A stretch of 64,000 nt of DNA from the NCBI RefSeq assembly GCF_050563545.1, contig NZ_JBNXUM010000021.1, forward strand, positions 62,001 to 126,000. Reading direction: 5' to 3'. Positions 32,732 through 41,248 of the stretch are shown here, in pieces; within the stretch, counting starts at the first letter, position 1, and each line of letters begins with the position of its first letter. The stretch is from Falsiroseomonas sp050563545. GTDB taxonomy: Bacteria; Pseudomonadota; Alphaproteobacteria; Acetobacterales; Acetobacteraceae. The position numbers and the translations under genes were made by a program. A model generated the notes under the pieces. That model worked only from the letters and a program-made list of their open reading frames with translations. It did not search any database and was not told where the DNA came from.

Positions 32732-33637
32732 TCAGCGCCGTATGAAGGCCGCGAGCGGATCGGTCAGCGCGGTGTCCGCAGTGCCAATCGCCGCGACCTC
32801 CGAGATGTGGCTGTGGCCGGGCAGCGGCAGGACGACGGGCGTGCGGCCGGCGGCCCGCAGCGCTTGCACCAGCGCCTCAGATTCCGCGACGAAGCGCTCG
32901 GGGTTCAGGCCCGCCCAGGCGATCAGGATCTGCACGTTCAGCCGCGCCAGGCCGTCGCGCGGCGACAGGGCGGCCGGGTTGTCGCCGAGATAGTCGCGCT
33001 CGTTCGGCGGCGCGTCCGCGTCGAAGGCGTAGAGGCCCGAGACCAGCGCATAGCCCACCGGCGACGCGACGCCGGCGGGGTGGAAGCGCGGCTCGACCGC
33101 GTAGAGTGCGGCGTTGATCGCGCCCGCGGACTGGCCGACCACCGTGACGCGCGCGGGATCGCCGCCGAAGCGCGCGGCGTTCGCCGCGACCCAGGCCAGC
33201 GCGGCACCGATATCGTCCTGCGCCGCGGGGTAGCGGTTCGCGGGCGCGACGCGGTAGCTCATGATCACGCCGACGAAGCCCTGGCGCGCGGCCCAGGCCG
33301 GGATGTTGCCCCAGAAGGCGGTCTGGCCGGGGCTGGTGCGGTTGGCGCTGACGAAGCCGCCGCCGGGGACGAAGAGCATGACCGGGCGCCCTGCCCCATC
33401 CCCGGCCGGCGCGAAGACATCGAGCCGGTTCGCGGGATCGGCGCCATAGGCGATGTCGCGCTCGACGCGCAGGCCCGCGCCGGGATCGGCCGGCTGCAGC
33501 GGCGCGTAGAGCGCCAGCGTCGGCGGCCCCGCGATGACGCGGCCGATCTGCTGCAGCGCCGCCGCGATCTCGGGCGGCGGGGCGGCGAGCGCCGGCATGG
33601 CGAACAGCGCGGCGGCGGCGAGCAGGATACGGGACAT
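32732..33637 (-). CDS. Secreted alpha/beta-hydrolase (esterase/lipase-like)
   Basis: The ATG at 33637 follows GGAAGGAGCC and opens a signal peptide (MSRILLAAAALFAMPALA). The 301-residue protein has an oxyanion-type VPGGGFVSANR loop, a nucleophile elbow GQSAGAINAALY, an NVQILIAWAGLNPE strand near the acid, and the final GHSHISEVA histidine. This fits a hormone-sensitive-lipase-like or carboxylesterase fold. The physiological ester is unknown. It diverges from the thiamine-precursor transport operon, with the control region at 33638-33796. Confidence 0.87.
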   Translation of the reverse strand: MSRILLAAAALFAMPALAAPPPEIAAALQQIGRVIAGPPTLALYAPLQPADPGAGLRVERDIAYGADPANRLDVFAPAGDGAGRPVMLFVPGGGFVSANRTSPGQTAFWGNIPAWAARQGFVGVIMSYRVAPANRYPAAQDDIGAALAWVAANAARFGGDPARVTVVGQSAGAINAALYAVEPRFHPAGVASPVGYALVSGLYAFDADAPPNERDYLGDNPAALSPRDGLARLNVQILIAWAGLNPERFVAESEALVQALRAAGRTPVVLPLPGHSHISEVAAIGTADTALTDPLAAFIRR

Positions 33638-33727
33638 GGCGGCTCCTTCCGGCTTCAAGCCTGCGGCACGGGAGGGCCTCGGTCCAGGCCCCTTGCCCCG
33701 GGGCGCGACTGGCGCCATAGGACCGTC

Positions 33728-33818
33728 ACACATCGGGGGGAGCCCATCGGGGGCTGAGAGGCGGGCGACCGCGACCCCACGAACCTGATCCGGGTCATGC
33801 CGGCGAAGGGAACGGTGT
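33728..33818 (+). promoter_or_regulatory. TPP riboswitch (THI element)
   Basis: The conserved parts of the thiamine pyrophosphate aptamer are present in order: GGGGGGAGCCC, GGGCTGAGAGG (33751), GACCCCACGAACCTGATC (33773-33790) and CGGGTCATGCCGGCGAAGGG (33791-33810). The closing P1 stem could form between ACAC at 33728-33731 and GTGT at 33815-33818. It lies directly before the ABC transporter genes. High thiamine pyrophosphate would shut them off, most probably by hiding the ribosome-binding site or start codon, since the transporter frame begins inside or just after the 3' arm. Confidence 0.93.
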
Positions 33819-34564
33819 CCGTCTCGCGCGTGCCCGCACCGGGTTTCCGTATCGAGCTGCCGTCCGGGCTGAGCCTCGGGGGCGCCCCCGTGCTCGGGCC
33901 TTGCGCGGTGGAGGTGCCGGCGGGACGCTGCACGGCGCTGCTCGGCCCGTCCGGTTCGGGGAAGTCCACGCTGGTCAGGCTGGCGGCAGGGCTGCTGGCG
34001 CCGCCCTCGGCTGCCGCGGTGACCACGACGGATGGGGCGCCGCTGAAGGGCCGCATCGCCTGGATGGCGCAGCAGGACCTGCTGGTGCCGTGGCGCGACG
34101 CGCTGGGGAACGTCACGCTCGGCGCGCGGCTGCGCGGCCGGCGCGCCGATGCCGACCGCGCGCGGGCGCTGCTGGCCGAGGTCGGGCTGACGCCAGCCGA
34201 CGGCGCCAAGAGGCCGGCGCAGCTCTCGGGTGGGATGCGGCAGCGCGTGGCGCTCGCGCGAACGCTGATGGAGGACCGGCCCGTCGTGCTTATGGACGAG
34301 CCCTTTTCCGCAGTTGATGCGCCCACGCGGCATCGGCTTCAGGAATTGGCCGCGCGGCTGCTGGCGGGCCGCACCGTGCTGCTGGTCACCCACGACCCGC
34401 TGGAGGCGCTGCGGCTCGCCGACCGCATCCTGGTCCTGTCCGGCACGCCGGCCTCACCATCCGAGGTCGCGGTGCCGCACGGCACGCCGCCGCGTCCGGC
34501 GCGCGACGGCGAACTCCTCGCCGCGCAGGGCGCGTTGCTCGAGCGCCTGGCGGAGGCGGCTTGA
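33815..34564 (+). CDS. thiZ: Thiamine-precursor ABC transporter, ATP-binding subunit
   Basis: The ATPase drives uptake of a pyrimidine (HMP-like) precursor. Walker A is GPSGSGKST, the signature is LSGGMRQRVA, Walker B is VVLMDEPFSAVD, and the H-loop histidine is in VTHDP. The ATG at 33797 is in frame but lies inside the riboswitch core; I chose the GTG at 33815 (RBS AAGGGA close by), with GTG 33830 as another option. The protein is then about 249 residues. It is followed by thiX (stop at 34562-34564; ATG 34623). Confidence 0.87.
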   Translation: MSVSRVPAPGFRIELPSGLSLGGAPVLGPCAVEVPAGRCTALLGPSGSGKSTLVRLAAGLLAPPSAAAVTTTDGAPLKGRIAWMAQQDLLVPWRDALGNVTLGARLRGRRADADRARALLAEVGLTPADGAKRPAQLSGGMRQRVALARTLMEDRPVVLMDEPFSAVDAPTRHRLQELAARLLAGRTVLLVTHDPLEALRLADRILVLSGTPASPSEVAVPHGTPPRPARDGELLAAQGALLERLAEAA

Positions 34565-34622
34565 TGTGCGCCGCCGATTCACGCCTCCGCGCGCTTCAGG
34601 CGCTCCGGCGATCGGAGGCGTG

Positions 34623-35375
34623 ATGCACGCGCTGGTCGCCTTCGCCGGGATCCTCGCGCTGTGGCAGGGCTTCGTCTGGGTCACGGAGGTCCCACCCTTC
34701 CTGCTGCCCTCGCCGCTGCGGGTGGCGCAGGCTCTGCTCGACCGCGGCGACATCCTGGCCGGCCATGCGCTGACCACCGCGACGGAGATGGTCGCCGGCC
34801 TCGTCCTCGGCGCGCTGCTGGGCTCGGCGATGGCGCTGACCCTCTCCGCCTGGCGGGGCGGCAGGCGCTGGCTGCTGCCTCTGCTGCTGGTCTCCCAGGC
34901 GGTCCCCGTCTTCGCCGTCGCGCCGCTGCTGACGCTCTGGTTCGGCTTCGGCATGGCGAGCAAGATCGTGATGGCGACCATCATCATCTTCTTCCCCGTC
35001 GCCACCGCCTTCTACGACGGGCTGCGCCGCACCGACCCCGGCTGGCTCGACCTGGCGGCGACGATGGACGCGACGCCGGCGGCGGTGCTGTGGCGGCTGC
35101 GCGTGCCGGCCGCCCTGCCCTCGCTGGCGTCCGGCCTGCGCGTCGCGGCGGCGGTCGCGCCGATTGGCGCGGTGGTCGGCGAGTGGGTCGGGGCGTCGTC
35201 CGGCCTCGGCTACGTGATGCTCCAGGCCAATGGGCGCAGCCAGACCGACGTGATGTTCGCCGCGCTCTTCATCCTGGCGCTGATGGCGCTGGCGCTGTGG
35301 TTCACCGTGGACCGGCTGCTGCGCCGGGCCATCCCCTGGCAACCCGACAGCCTTCTCTCGGAGTTCGACGCATGA
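34623..35375 (+). CDS. thiX: Thiamine-precursor ABC transporter, permease
   Basis: This 250-residue inner-membrane protein starts at the ATG 34623, which has a GGAGG four bases upstream; GTG 34566 in the same frame would add 19 residues. It shows several hydrophobic helices. The EAA-type cytoplasmic loop is in the LDLAATMDATPAAVLWRLRV region with the VPAALPSLASG continuation. It pairs with ThiZ and ThiY and moves the pyrimidine precursor across the membrane. Its stop overlaps the ATG of thiY (ATGATG). Confidence 0.88.
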   Translation: MHALVAFAGILALWQGFVWVTEVPPFLLPSPLRVAQALLDRGDILAGHALTTATEMVAGLVLGALLGSAMALTLSAWRGGRRWLLPLLLVSQAVPVFAVAPLLTLWFGFGMASKIVMATIIIFFPVATAFYDGLRRTDPGWLDLAATMDATPAAVLWRLRVPAALPSLASGLRVAAAVAPIGAVVGEWVGASSGLGYVMLQANGRSQTDVMFAALFILALMALALWFTVDRLLRRAIPWQPDSLLSEFDA

Positions 35376-36340
35376 TGTTCGGCCGTCGCGCGGCGCTTGC
35401 CGCCGCCGCTCTCGCCCTTCCCGCCATCGCGCGCGCCCAAGGGCGTGATCAGGCGCGCGACCAGGTCACGATCCTGCTGGACTGGTTCGTCAATCCCGAC
35501 CACGCGCCGGTTATCGTCGCGCAGGAAGGCGGCTTCTTCGAGCGCGCGGGCCTGAATGTCCAGATCGTCGCACCCGCCGATCCCAACGATCCGCCGCGAC
35601 TGGTGGCGGCGAAGCGCGCGGACCTCGGCGTGTTCTACCAGAAGAACCTGCACCTCGCGGTGGACCAGGGGCTGCCGCTGATGCGCGTAGGCACGCTGGT
35701 CGCGACGCCGCTGTCCACGCTGACCGTGCTGCGCGACGGGCCGATCCGCACGCTGGCCGACCTCAGGGGCAAGCGCGTCGGCTTCTCCGTCGCGGGGTTC
35801 GAGGAGGTGACCATGGGCGCGATGCTGGAATCGGTTGGCCTGCGTGTCGCCGACATCCGCCTGGTGAACGTGAATTTCGGCCTGTCCTCCGCCCTGATGT
35901 CGGGCCAGGTGGACGCGATCCTCGGCGGCTTCCGGAACTTCGAGCTGCACCAGCTCGACCTCGAGGGTCGCCCGGGCCGTGCCTTCTACCCCGAGCAGTA
36001 CGGCCTGCCGATCTATGACGAGCTGATCTACATCGCGCATCGCGACCGCGCGCGCGACGCGGTGCTGCGCCGCTTCATCGACGCGACCGAGGCCGCGACC
36101 GCCTTCCTGCAGAACAACCCCGAGGAATCCTGGCGGATGTTCATCGCGGGCCCGCGGCGGGAGCTCGACAACGAGCTGAACCGCCGCGCCTGGGCCAGCA
36201 CGATCGGGCGCTTCAGCGCCTCGCCCGGCGCGCTGGACCGCAACCGCTACGACCGCTTCGCGACGTTCCTGGCGGGGCGGCGGATGATCCGCAGCGTTCC
36301 CGCGCTCGACACTTACGCGGTAGAACTCCCGCCGCGATGA
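35372..36340 (+). CDS. thiY: NMT1/THI5-like solute-binding protein
   Basis: This 322-residue periplasmic protein begins with a signal peptide (MMFGRRAALAAAALALPAIA). It then has the NMT1 features: ILLDWFVNPDHAPVIVAQEG, the AAKRADLGVFYQ strand and LADLRGKRVGFSVAGFEE. Later come MSGQVDAILGGFRNFE and the C-terminal RAFYPEQYGLPIYDELIYIA. Such proteins bind formylaminopyrimidine or HMP precursors for thiamine. The riboswitch upstream supports this role. It is the third gene of the set. Confidence 0.9.
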   Translation: MMFGRRAALAAAALALPAIARAQGRDQARDQVTILLDWFVNPDHAPVIVAQEGGFFERAGLNVQIVAPADPNDPPRLVAAKRADLGVFYQKNLHLAVDQGLPLMRVGTLVATPLSTLTVLRDGPIRTLADLRGKRVGFSVAGFEEVTMGAMLESVGLRVADIRLVNVNFGLSSALMSGQVDAILGGFRNFELHQLDLEGRPGRAFYPEQYGLPIYDELIYIAHRDRARDAVLRRFIDATEAATAFLQNNPEESWRMFIAGPRRELDNELNRRAWASTIGRFSASPGALDRNRYDRFATFLAGRRMIRSVPALDTYAVELPPR

Positions 36341-36341
36341 C

Positions 36342-36401
36342 GTTCACCGATGCCCGCAGGGCGGAGGCGAAGCCGAGCACCGGAGGGCTGAATCGGTGAA
36401 C
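36342..36401. repeat. Perfect inverted repeat spanning the DUF188 start codon
   Basis: GTTCACCGAT at 36342-36351 and its exact complement ATCGGTGAAC at 36392-36401 bracket a 40-base loop. The GTG start (36396-36398) lies in the right arm, while the ribosome-binding site (GGAGGG) is in the loop. The stem could hide the start codon or form an operator. Confidence 0.5.
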
Positions 36402-36872
36402 CAGACAACGGCACCGCGCTTCCTTGTCGATGCCGATGCCTGCCCGGTGCGCGACGAGATTCTCCGGGTTGCCGGGCGGCTGGGGTTCGAGACCGTCCTC
36501 GTCTCCAACGGATCACGGCCGATCCGCCCGCCCGGCGGCAACACGCGGATCGTCATCGTGACCGACGGCGCGGACAAGGCCGATGACTGGATCGCGGAGG
36601 CCGCGACGCCGACGGATGTGTGTCTCACCAACGACATCCCGCTCGCCGCGCGATGCCTGGAGAAGAAGGCCTTCTGCCTGTCCTTCAAGGGGCATGCCTG
36701 GACGGAGAACAACATCGGCTCCGCGCTGGCGGGGCGGGAATTGTCGCGGCACCTCAGGGAAATGGGCATGGGCGGCGGGCCGGCGCCGATGGCGGCTTCG
36801 GACAAATCCCGCTTCCTGAATGCGCTGGATGCGATGGCGCAGTCGGCGCTGCGGGCGGCGAGGCGGGGGTAG
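36396..36872 (+). CDS. DUF188 (YaiI/YqxD) family protein
   Basis: This 158-residue protein starts at GTG 36396 with GGAGGG eight bases upstream. It has the YaiI pattern LVDADACPVRDEI, NGSRPIRPPGGN, VIVTDGADKADDWIAEAA, VCLTNDIPLAARCLEKKAF, HAWTENNIGSALAGRELSRH and SRFLNALD. The Asp-rich motifs suggest a PIN-like metal-binding fold, but no activity has been established. It stands alone 55 bases after thiY, and its start lies in an inverted repeat. Confidence 0.93.
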   Translation: MNQTTAPRFLVDADACPVRDEILRVAGRLGFETVLVSNGSRPIRPPGGNTRIVIVTDGADKADDWIAEAATPTDVCLTNDIPLAARCLEKKAFCLSFKGHAWTENNIGSALAGRELSRHLREMGMGGGPAPMAASDKSRFLNALDAMAQSALRAARRG

Positions 36873-37173
36873 CGGCACTTTGGCATTTTAGGACTTTAGG
36901 CTTTTAGCCCTCAACATCGGCGCGCTTTCGGACAAAGCCACGACCCTGCCCGGAGCCGGGATGGGCGCACGTCTTCACGGTCTCAAAGAGCGACGCCGGT
37001 CGCGGGACCGACCCGGCGATAAGAACATATTCCCGTCCTTGGCACCACAACTTCCCGACAAGGGCTGCGCCTGTGCGCGACGCGAACGGCGTTGCGCAGG
37101 GCGTTTACGGCGCCGCGCCGCGCGCTGTAGCCTGACCCCGCCCGGGGACAGCCCGTTCGGGGAGAGACGAGCC
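36873..37173. other. Intergenic region without a recognised gene
   Basis: This 301-base stretch has one A+T-rich patch just after the DUF188 stop (36880-36908) with repeated TTTTAG/CTTTAG units, probably terminator-like. The rest is G+C-rich, with GGGGAGAGACG before the next ATG serving as ribosome-binding site. The promoter for the TctC gene should lie here. I see no RNA or coding feature. Confidence 0.5.
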
Positions 37174-38154
37174 ATGACCAGCCTCACGCGACGCGGCCTG
37201 GCCGCGGCGGCAGCGACCCTTGCCCTGCCGGGCCTGGCCCGCGCGCAAGCGCCCTGGCCGAGCCGCCCGATCCGCTGGGTCGTGCCCTACGCGCCGGGCG
37301 GCGGCTCCGACTTCCTGGCCCGCACGCTGGCGGCCGCGATCTCCGGGCCGCTCGGGCAGTCCGTCGCCGTGGACAACCGGCCAGGCGGCGCGACGATCCC
37401 CGCGACCGAAAGCGTCGCGCGCGCCGCGCCCGACGGCTACACCGTGCTGTCGGCCGACCTGACCGCGCTGGTCATCAACCCCGCCATGGCGCGCCGCCTG
37501 CCCTACGACCCGTTCAAGGACTTCGCCTTCGTCGCGACCACCGCGCGCTTCCCCTTCGTGCTGGTCGTGCATCCCTCGGTCCAGGCGACGACCGGGCCGG
37601 AGCTGGTCGAACTCGCGCGTCGCAATCCCGGCAGGATCAATTTCGGCTCGCCCGGTGCGGGCTCGCCGAGCCACCTCGCGACCGAGCGTTTCGCGCGGCG
37701 CACCGGCACCCAGGTCGAGCACGTCGCCTATCGCGGCGGCGCGCCGGCCGTGCAGGACCTGGTCGCGGGCCAGGTGCAGGCGATGTTCATCGACTATGCC
37801 TCCGGCGCCGGGCCGATCGCGGCCGGCCAGGTGCGCGCTATCGCCACCCCCGCGCCGCAACGGCTGAGCCTGCTGCCGAACGTGCCGACGCTCGCCGAGC
37901 AGGGGCTGACGGGGGCGGACATCTATTCGTGGCAAGGCCTCGTCGCCCCCGCCGGCACCCCGGAGGCTGCGCAGCGCCGGATCGAGGCGGAGATGCAGCG
38001 CGCGCTGCGCACGGAGGAGGTCGCGGCGCGGCTGCGCGGCATCAGCCTCGACCCCTTCCCCGGCACGGGGGCGGAGCTGAAGGCGCTGGCCGAAGCCGAG
38101 ACCGCGATCTGGGCGCCGCTGATCCGCGAGTTGGGCCTTACGCTCGACAGCTGA
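37174..38154 (+). CDS. Bug/TctC-type solute-binding protein
   Basis: This 326-residue periplasmic protein has a signal peptide that also looks Tat-like (MTSLTRRGLAAAAATLAL). It has the family traits PSRPIRWVVPYAPGGGSDFL, PLGQSVAVDNRPGGA, NFGSPGAGSPSHLATERF and VEHVAYRGGAPAVQDLVAGQ. Family members bind small carboxylates for tripartite tricarboxylate transporters, though most act as orphans. No TctA/TctB membrane genes are adjacent. The ligand is unknown. Confidence 0.93.
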   Translation: MTSLTRRGLAAAAATLALPGLARAQAPWPSRPIRWVVPYAPGGGSDFLARTLAAAISGPLGQSVAVDNRPGGATIPATESVARAAPDGYTVLSADLTALVINPAMARRLPYDPFKDFAFVATTARFPFVLVVHPSVQATTGPELVELARRNPGRINFGSPGAGSPSHLATERFARRTGTQVEHVAYRGGAPAVQDLVAGQVQAMFIDYASGAGPIAAGQVRAIATPAPQRLSLLPNVPTLAEQGLTGADIYSWQGLVAPAGTPEAAQRRIEAEMQRALRTEEVAARLRGISLDPFPGTGAELKALAEAETAIWAPLIRELGLTLDS

Positions 38155-38232
38155 GAGCCTGTCCTTGAACGATGCTGGAATGCCCAGGACGGGCAGACAT
38201 CAACCCACCGCGCGCCTGCGCCGGCACCCGGA

Positions 38233-39168
38233 TCAGAACGGGTTGACGTAGTTCAGGATCGCGGTCTGCCGCAGCAGGACGCGTCGGATCACGTGGCTGG
38301 TCGCCACGCGGTCGGTGAAGATCGCGGCCGTCCCGGTGCTGCCCGCCGGAAGGCGCCGTGCCACGCCCGGGTCGTCGAGCACGATGCGGACCGCGAAGGG
38401 CAAGGGACGGACATCCGCAGGTGACACCGCAAGGCCGCCCGGCTGCACCTGGCCGCTCGCGATCGCCTGCAACACCGCTTCCACGCGCCCGGCATGGACC
38501 TCTCCCGGGAAGACCTTGAAGGTGGCCTCGATCCGCTGGCCCGCCTGGACATGGCGTGCGAAGGCCTGGGGGATCTCCACGCCGAAGATGGTCTCCGACG
38601 TGTCGATGAAGGCCATGGCCGGCGATTGCGTCGTGACGCGCGCGCCGGCGCGCAGCGCCAGGTTGGTCACGTAGCCGTCGGACGGCGCTCGCACCGTCGT
38701 CCTGTCGAGGTCCCAGCGCGCGGCGTCCAGCTGGGCGCGAAGCTGCTCGGCCTCCGCCTGGCGCTGCTCGACATCGAAGGCGCGGCCGGCGCCGCTGCCG
38801 CGGAGCTGCGTCATCTCCGACAGCCTCAGCTCCGCGAAGCGGAGCTGGGCTTCGATGGCGCGCACCTGCGCCTGGTAGGTCGTGGGGTCGATGCGGAACA
38901 GCACGTCGCCCGCCTTCAGTGGCACGTTCGCCGCGACCGGCACCTCGACGACCTCGCCGGCGACGGAGGGAATGATCTGCACGGAGTTGCGCGCCACCGC
39001 CACCGGCCCGGACGGCGCGCCCCACTGCATCGGGATGAACAGCCCGACCATGAGGAGGAGCAGGACGAGGACCGGCGAGAGCTTCCAGAACAGGTTCAGG
39101 CGGACGACGCCGAGCCAGACGAAGAGCGCGAGGAGGGCGATGTAGCAGACGAGCAGGAAGTTGATCAT
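38233..39168 (-). CDS. HlyD-type membrane fusion protein, YiaV-like
   Basis: This 311-residue inner-membrane protein has two N-terminal hydrophobic segments (FLLVCYIALLALFVWLGVV and LSPVLVLLLLMVGLFI), a lipoyl-like half motif (VVEVPVAANVPLKAGDVLFR), a short coiled coil with RAIEAQLRFAELRL, and a second half motif with TVRAPSDGYV. It carries no ABC or RND partner in the window. The start at 39168 overlaps the preceding DUF3302 gene. The pairing equals the E. coli yiaV-yiaW arrangement. Confidence 0.87.
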   Translation of the reverse strand: MINFLLVCYIALLALFVWLGVVRLNLFWKLSPVLVLLLLMVGLFIPMQWGAPSGPVAVARNSVQIIPSVAGEVVEVPVAANVPLKAGDVLFRIDPTTYQAQVRAIEAQLRFAELRLSEMTQLRGSGAGRAFDVEQRQAEAEQLRAQLDAARWDLDRTTVRAPSDGYVTNLALRAGARVTTQSPAMAFIDTSETIFGVEIPQAFARHVQAGQRIEATFKVFPGEVHAGRVEAVLQAIASGQVQPGGLAVSPADVRPLPFAVRIVLDDPGVARRLPAGSTGTAAIFTDRVATSHVIRRVLLRQTAILNYVNPF

Positions 39169-39404
39169 GCGTCGCCGCCGCGCCGCGCGGGGACGTCCAC
39201 ATAGGCCCAGACCAGGACCAGCGGCCAGAACACGAAGCCGCAGATCAGCGTGGCCCAGCCGCCCACCGCCACGGCCTCCGCCCAAGGGTGGCCGCGCCGG
39301 CGCGCGACGCGGCCTGGCAGCATGCCCAGCGCGACGAAGACCGCCACCACCGCGCCGAGGCCGACCAGCAGGACGACCCAGGCGAAGACGTCGATCAGTG
39401 CCAT
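39165..39404 (-). CDS. DUF3302 small membrane protein, YiaW-like
   Basis: This 79-residue protein starts MALIDVFAWVVLLVGLGAVV and has two hydrophobic helices separated by RVARRRGHPWAEAV, ending FVFWPLVLVWAYVDVPAR. That is the DUF3302/YiaW layout. It overlaps the YiaV-like HlyD gene by four bases (ATGA), so the pair is co-translated. Function is unproven; it likely partners the fusion protein at the inner membrane. Confidence 0.87.
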   Translation of the reverse strand: MALIDVFAWVVLLVGLGAVVAVFVALGMLPGRVARRRGHPWAEAVAVGGWATLICGFVFWPLVLVWAYVDVPARRGGDA

Positions 39405-39462
39405 CGCGGCCTCGTCGCCCCACTGCGTGCCGCCGCCGCGCGCGGCGCCGACGCGCCGGCGG

Positions 39463-40947
39463 TCATGGCGTCGCGCGACCGGCCATCGGCTCGATGTCGG
39501 GCAGCGTCCACGTCTTCTCGAAGAGCGGCCGCGTCGGCCCATAGAGCCGGAAGATCACCTCGAAGCCGCCTCCGGCCCTGGTCGGGATCCAGTTCGCCTC
39601 CTGGCCCGCGGGCACGGCGGGACCGAAGACGATGTCCACCGAGCCGTCGGCGTTCCTGGGCAACGCCGCGTCCTGCGACGCGCGGCTTCCCCTCGGCATG
39701 TCGCGGATCAGCGCGTGGGTGGCGCGGTCATAGACGGTCGCCGACCAATATTGCTGGACCGGCGCGTCGGCCGGTACGCGCAGGCGGTAGCTGCGCCCCC
39801 CGTCGAGCGCGCGGCCGTCCTTGTCCTTGGTGGTGAGCAGGTAGAATTGCGCGGTCCCGAACCGCTTGATGCCGATGTAGCCGATCGAATAGACCGCGGC
39901 CCTCGCATCAGTGGGATAGGTGTCGGGGTCCGCATAGTTGTTCGGCTGGGCCTGGAGGAGTTCCGGCGCCGCCGGCACGAACCAGTGCGCGCCATCGAAG
40001 TAGCGCGGCGCCAGGCCGGCTTCGACGCGCTGGTCCAGCCATTCATGCGCCTCCCGCGCCGCGGCTTCCAGGATGGCCTGTGTCGCGGCATCCGGCTCGA
40101 AGCGCCCGCCCTTCCGGATGCCGATGGAGCGGAGCGGGTCGATCATGGCCCGGTCGCGCTGGAGCCACGGCTCGCGCTGCACGACGCGGTCGAGCGCGCG
40201 GAAGAAGCGGATGTCGTAGGGGATGGTGGCGTCGTACATGGTGCCGAAGGCGTCGGTGAAGCGCGTCGGCGGCGGGCTCGCCGCCTGGGACAGCGGATGG
40301 ACCTTCAGGCGCCGGCCGTAATCCGCGGCCCGCGCGATGTCCGCGTCGGCGCGGCCGGGAAGGTCGGCGCGGAAGAGTGCATAGCCGGTGTTGGCGTCGG
40401 GCCGTAGGACGATGTAGCCCTGCGGCGGCGCGTCAGGATGGCCGGGCGGCAGGATCAGGTACTTGCCGCCGCGCCCCGCATCGGCACCGAACGGCCCGGC
40501 ATCCTCCAGCGGCGTCTGCCAGACATCGTCGATGTTGGCGGCGAAGGAGCCGGTGTCTGCGGGCGGGACGTCGATGACCAGAGGCCCGGCATCCCGGGTG
40601 TCGAAGAAGATCATGAAGTAGAGCGCGTCGGGGTTCGGCGTGAGCGTCTGATTTCGCCAGTCCACCGGCCGCGACCAGTAGATCACCTCGTTGGGGCGGC
40701 CACCGGCCTGCAACCCCGCCTGTAGCATGAGGTCGGTGTTGACCGCCGGCATCCCCCAGATGACCGCCTCGACCGCGCGACGGTGCAGCGCGCGTTCGCT
40801 CGCGCCGGCGAGGCGGGGTGGCGAAGCGGCGCCGTCGGCCTGGGCGGGTTGAGTTGTCCTGCCCCCGCCAGAGCTACTCTGCTGCGCAGCTGCCGCAAGG
40901 GGGAGCGCGGTCAGCAGCAGGCCCGGCAGGGCGCGGCGATGGAACAT
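39463..40947 (-). CDS. DUF1254/DUF1214 domain protein, exported
   Basis: The ATG at 40947 opens a signal peptide (MFHRRALPGLLLTALPLAAA). The 494-residue protein has a DUF1254 part (RAVEAVIWGMPAVNTDLML, NEVIYWSRPVDWRNQTLTPN, LYFMIFFDT) and a C-terminal DUF1214 part (RRYFDGAHWF-like stretch, YSIGYIGIKRFG, YWSATVYDRATHALIRDMPR, NWIPTRAGGGFEVIFRLYGP). Such proteins are common in soil bacteria; no enzymatic role is established. No partner gene adjoins it. A longer frame upstream to 41115 lacks a ribosome-binding site. Confidence 0.9.
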   Translation of the reverse strand: MFHRRALPGLLLTALPLAAAAQQSSSGGGRTTQPAQADGAASPPRLAGASERALHRRAVEAVIWGMPAVNTDLMLQAGLQAGGRPNEVIYWSRPVDWRNQTLTPNPDALYFMIFFDTRDAGPLVIDVPPADTGSFAANIDDVWQTPLEDAGPFGADAGRGGKYLILPPGHPDAPPQGYIVLRPDANTGYALFRADLPGRADADIARAADYGRRLKVHPLSQAASPPPTRFTDAFGTMYDATIPYDIRFFRALDRVVQREPWLQRDRAMIDPLRSIGIRKGGRFEPDAATQAILEAAAREAHEWLDQRVEAGLAPRYFDGAHWFVPAAPELLQAQPNNYADPDTYPTDARAAVYSIGYIGIKRFGTAQFYLLTTKDKDGRALDGGRSYRLRVPADAPVQQYWSATVYDRATHALIRDMPRGSRASQDAALPRNADGSVDIVFGPAVPAGQEANWIPTRAGGGFEVIFRLYGPTRPLFEKTWTLPDIEPMAGRATP

Positions 40948-41248
40948 GTTCGACACGGCCGCAACCTCCCCGCCGCAACTGCAGCCGATGCACACGCCTT
41001 GCGCCACACGCCACGACACCGGACCGGTCGAGGAATGCGCGGCTGCCAGCATTCGGTGGTGCACACGCGCAGACAGCCGCCTCAACACTCCCAAACCGAG
41101 AAGGAATGCCGCCACTCAAGAAGCCGTGAGCCGGCGCTTGTCAGCGGATACGTCGGGATGGGCAACTGGGCCAAGGTCCGCTCAGGTCGCGAGCAACCCG
41201 CCCGAAAGCAATCCGAGCGCCTCCGCTCCCTCGGGCGGCGGCTCCGCC
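40948..41248. other. Intergenic region without a recognised gene
   Basis: This 301-base stretch between the DUF1254 start and the end of the GST gene has no credible reading frame, repeat or RNA. It should hold the leftward promoter for the DUF1254 gene. Confidence 0.45.

Noticed and set aside
33797..33814. ATG at 33797 as start of thiZ
   Set aside because: It lies in the conserved TPP aptamer core, so initiation there is unlikely, though not excluded.
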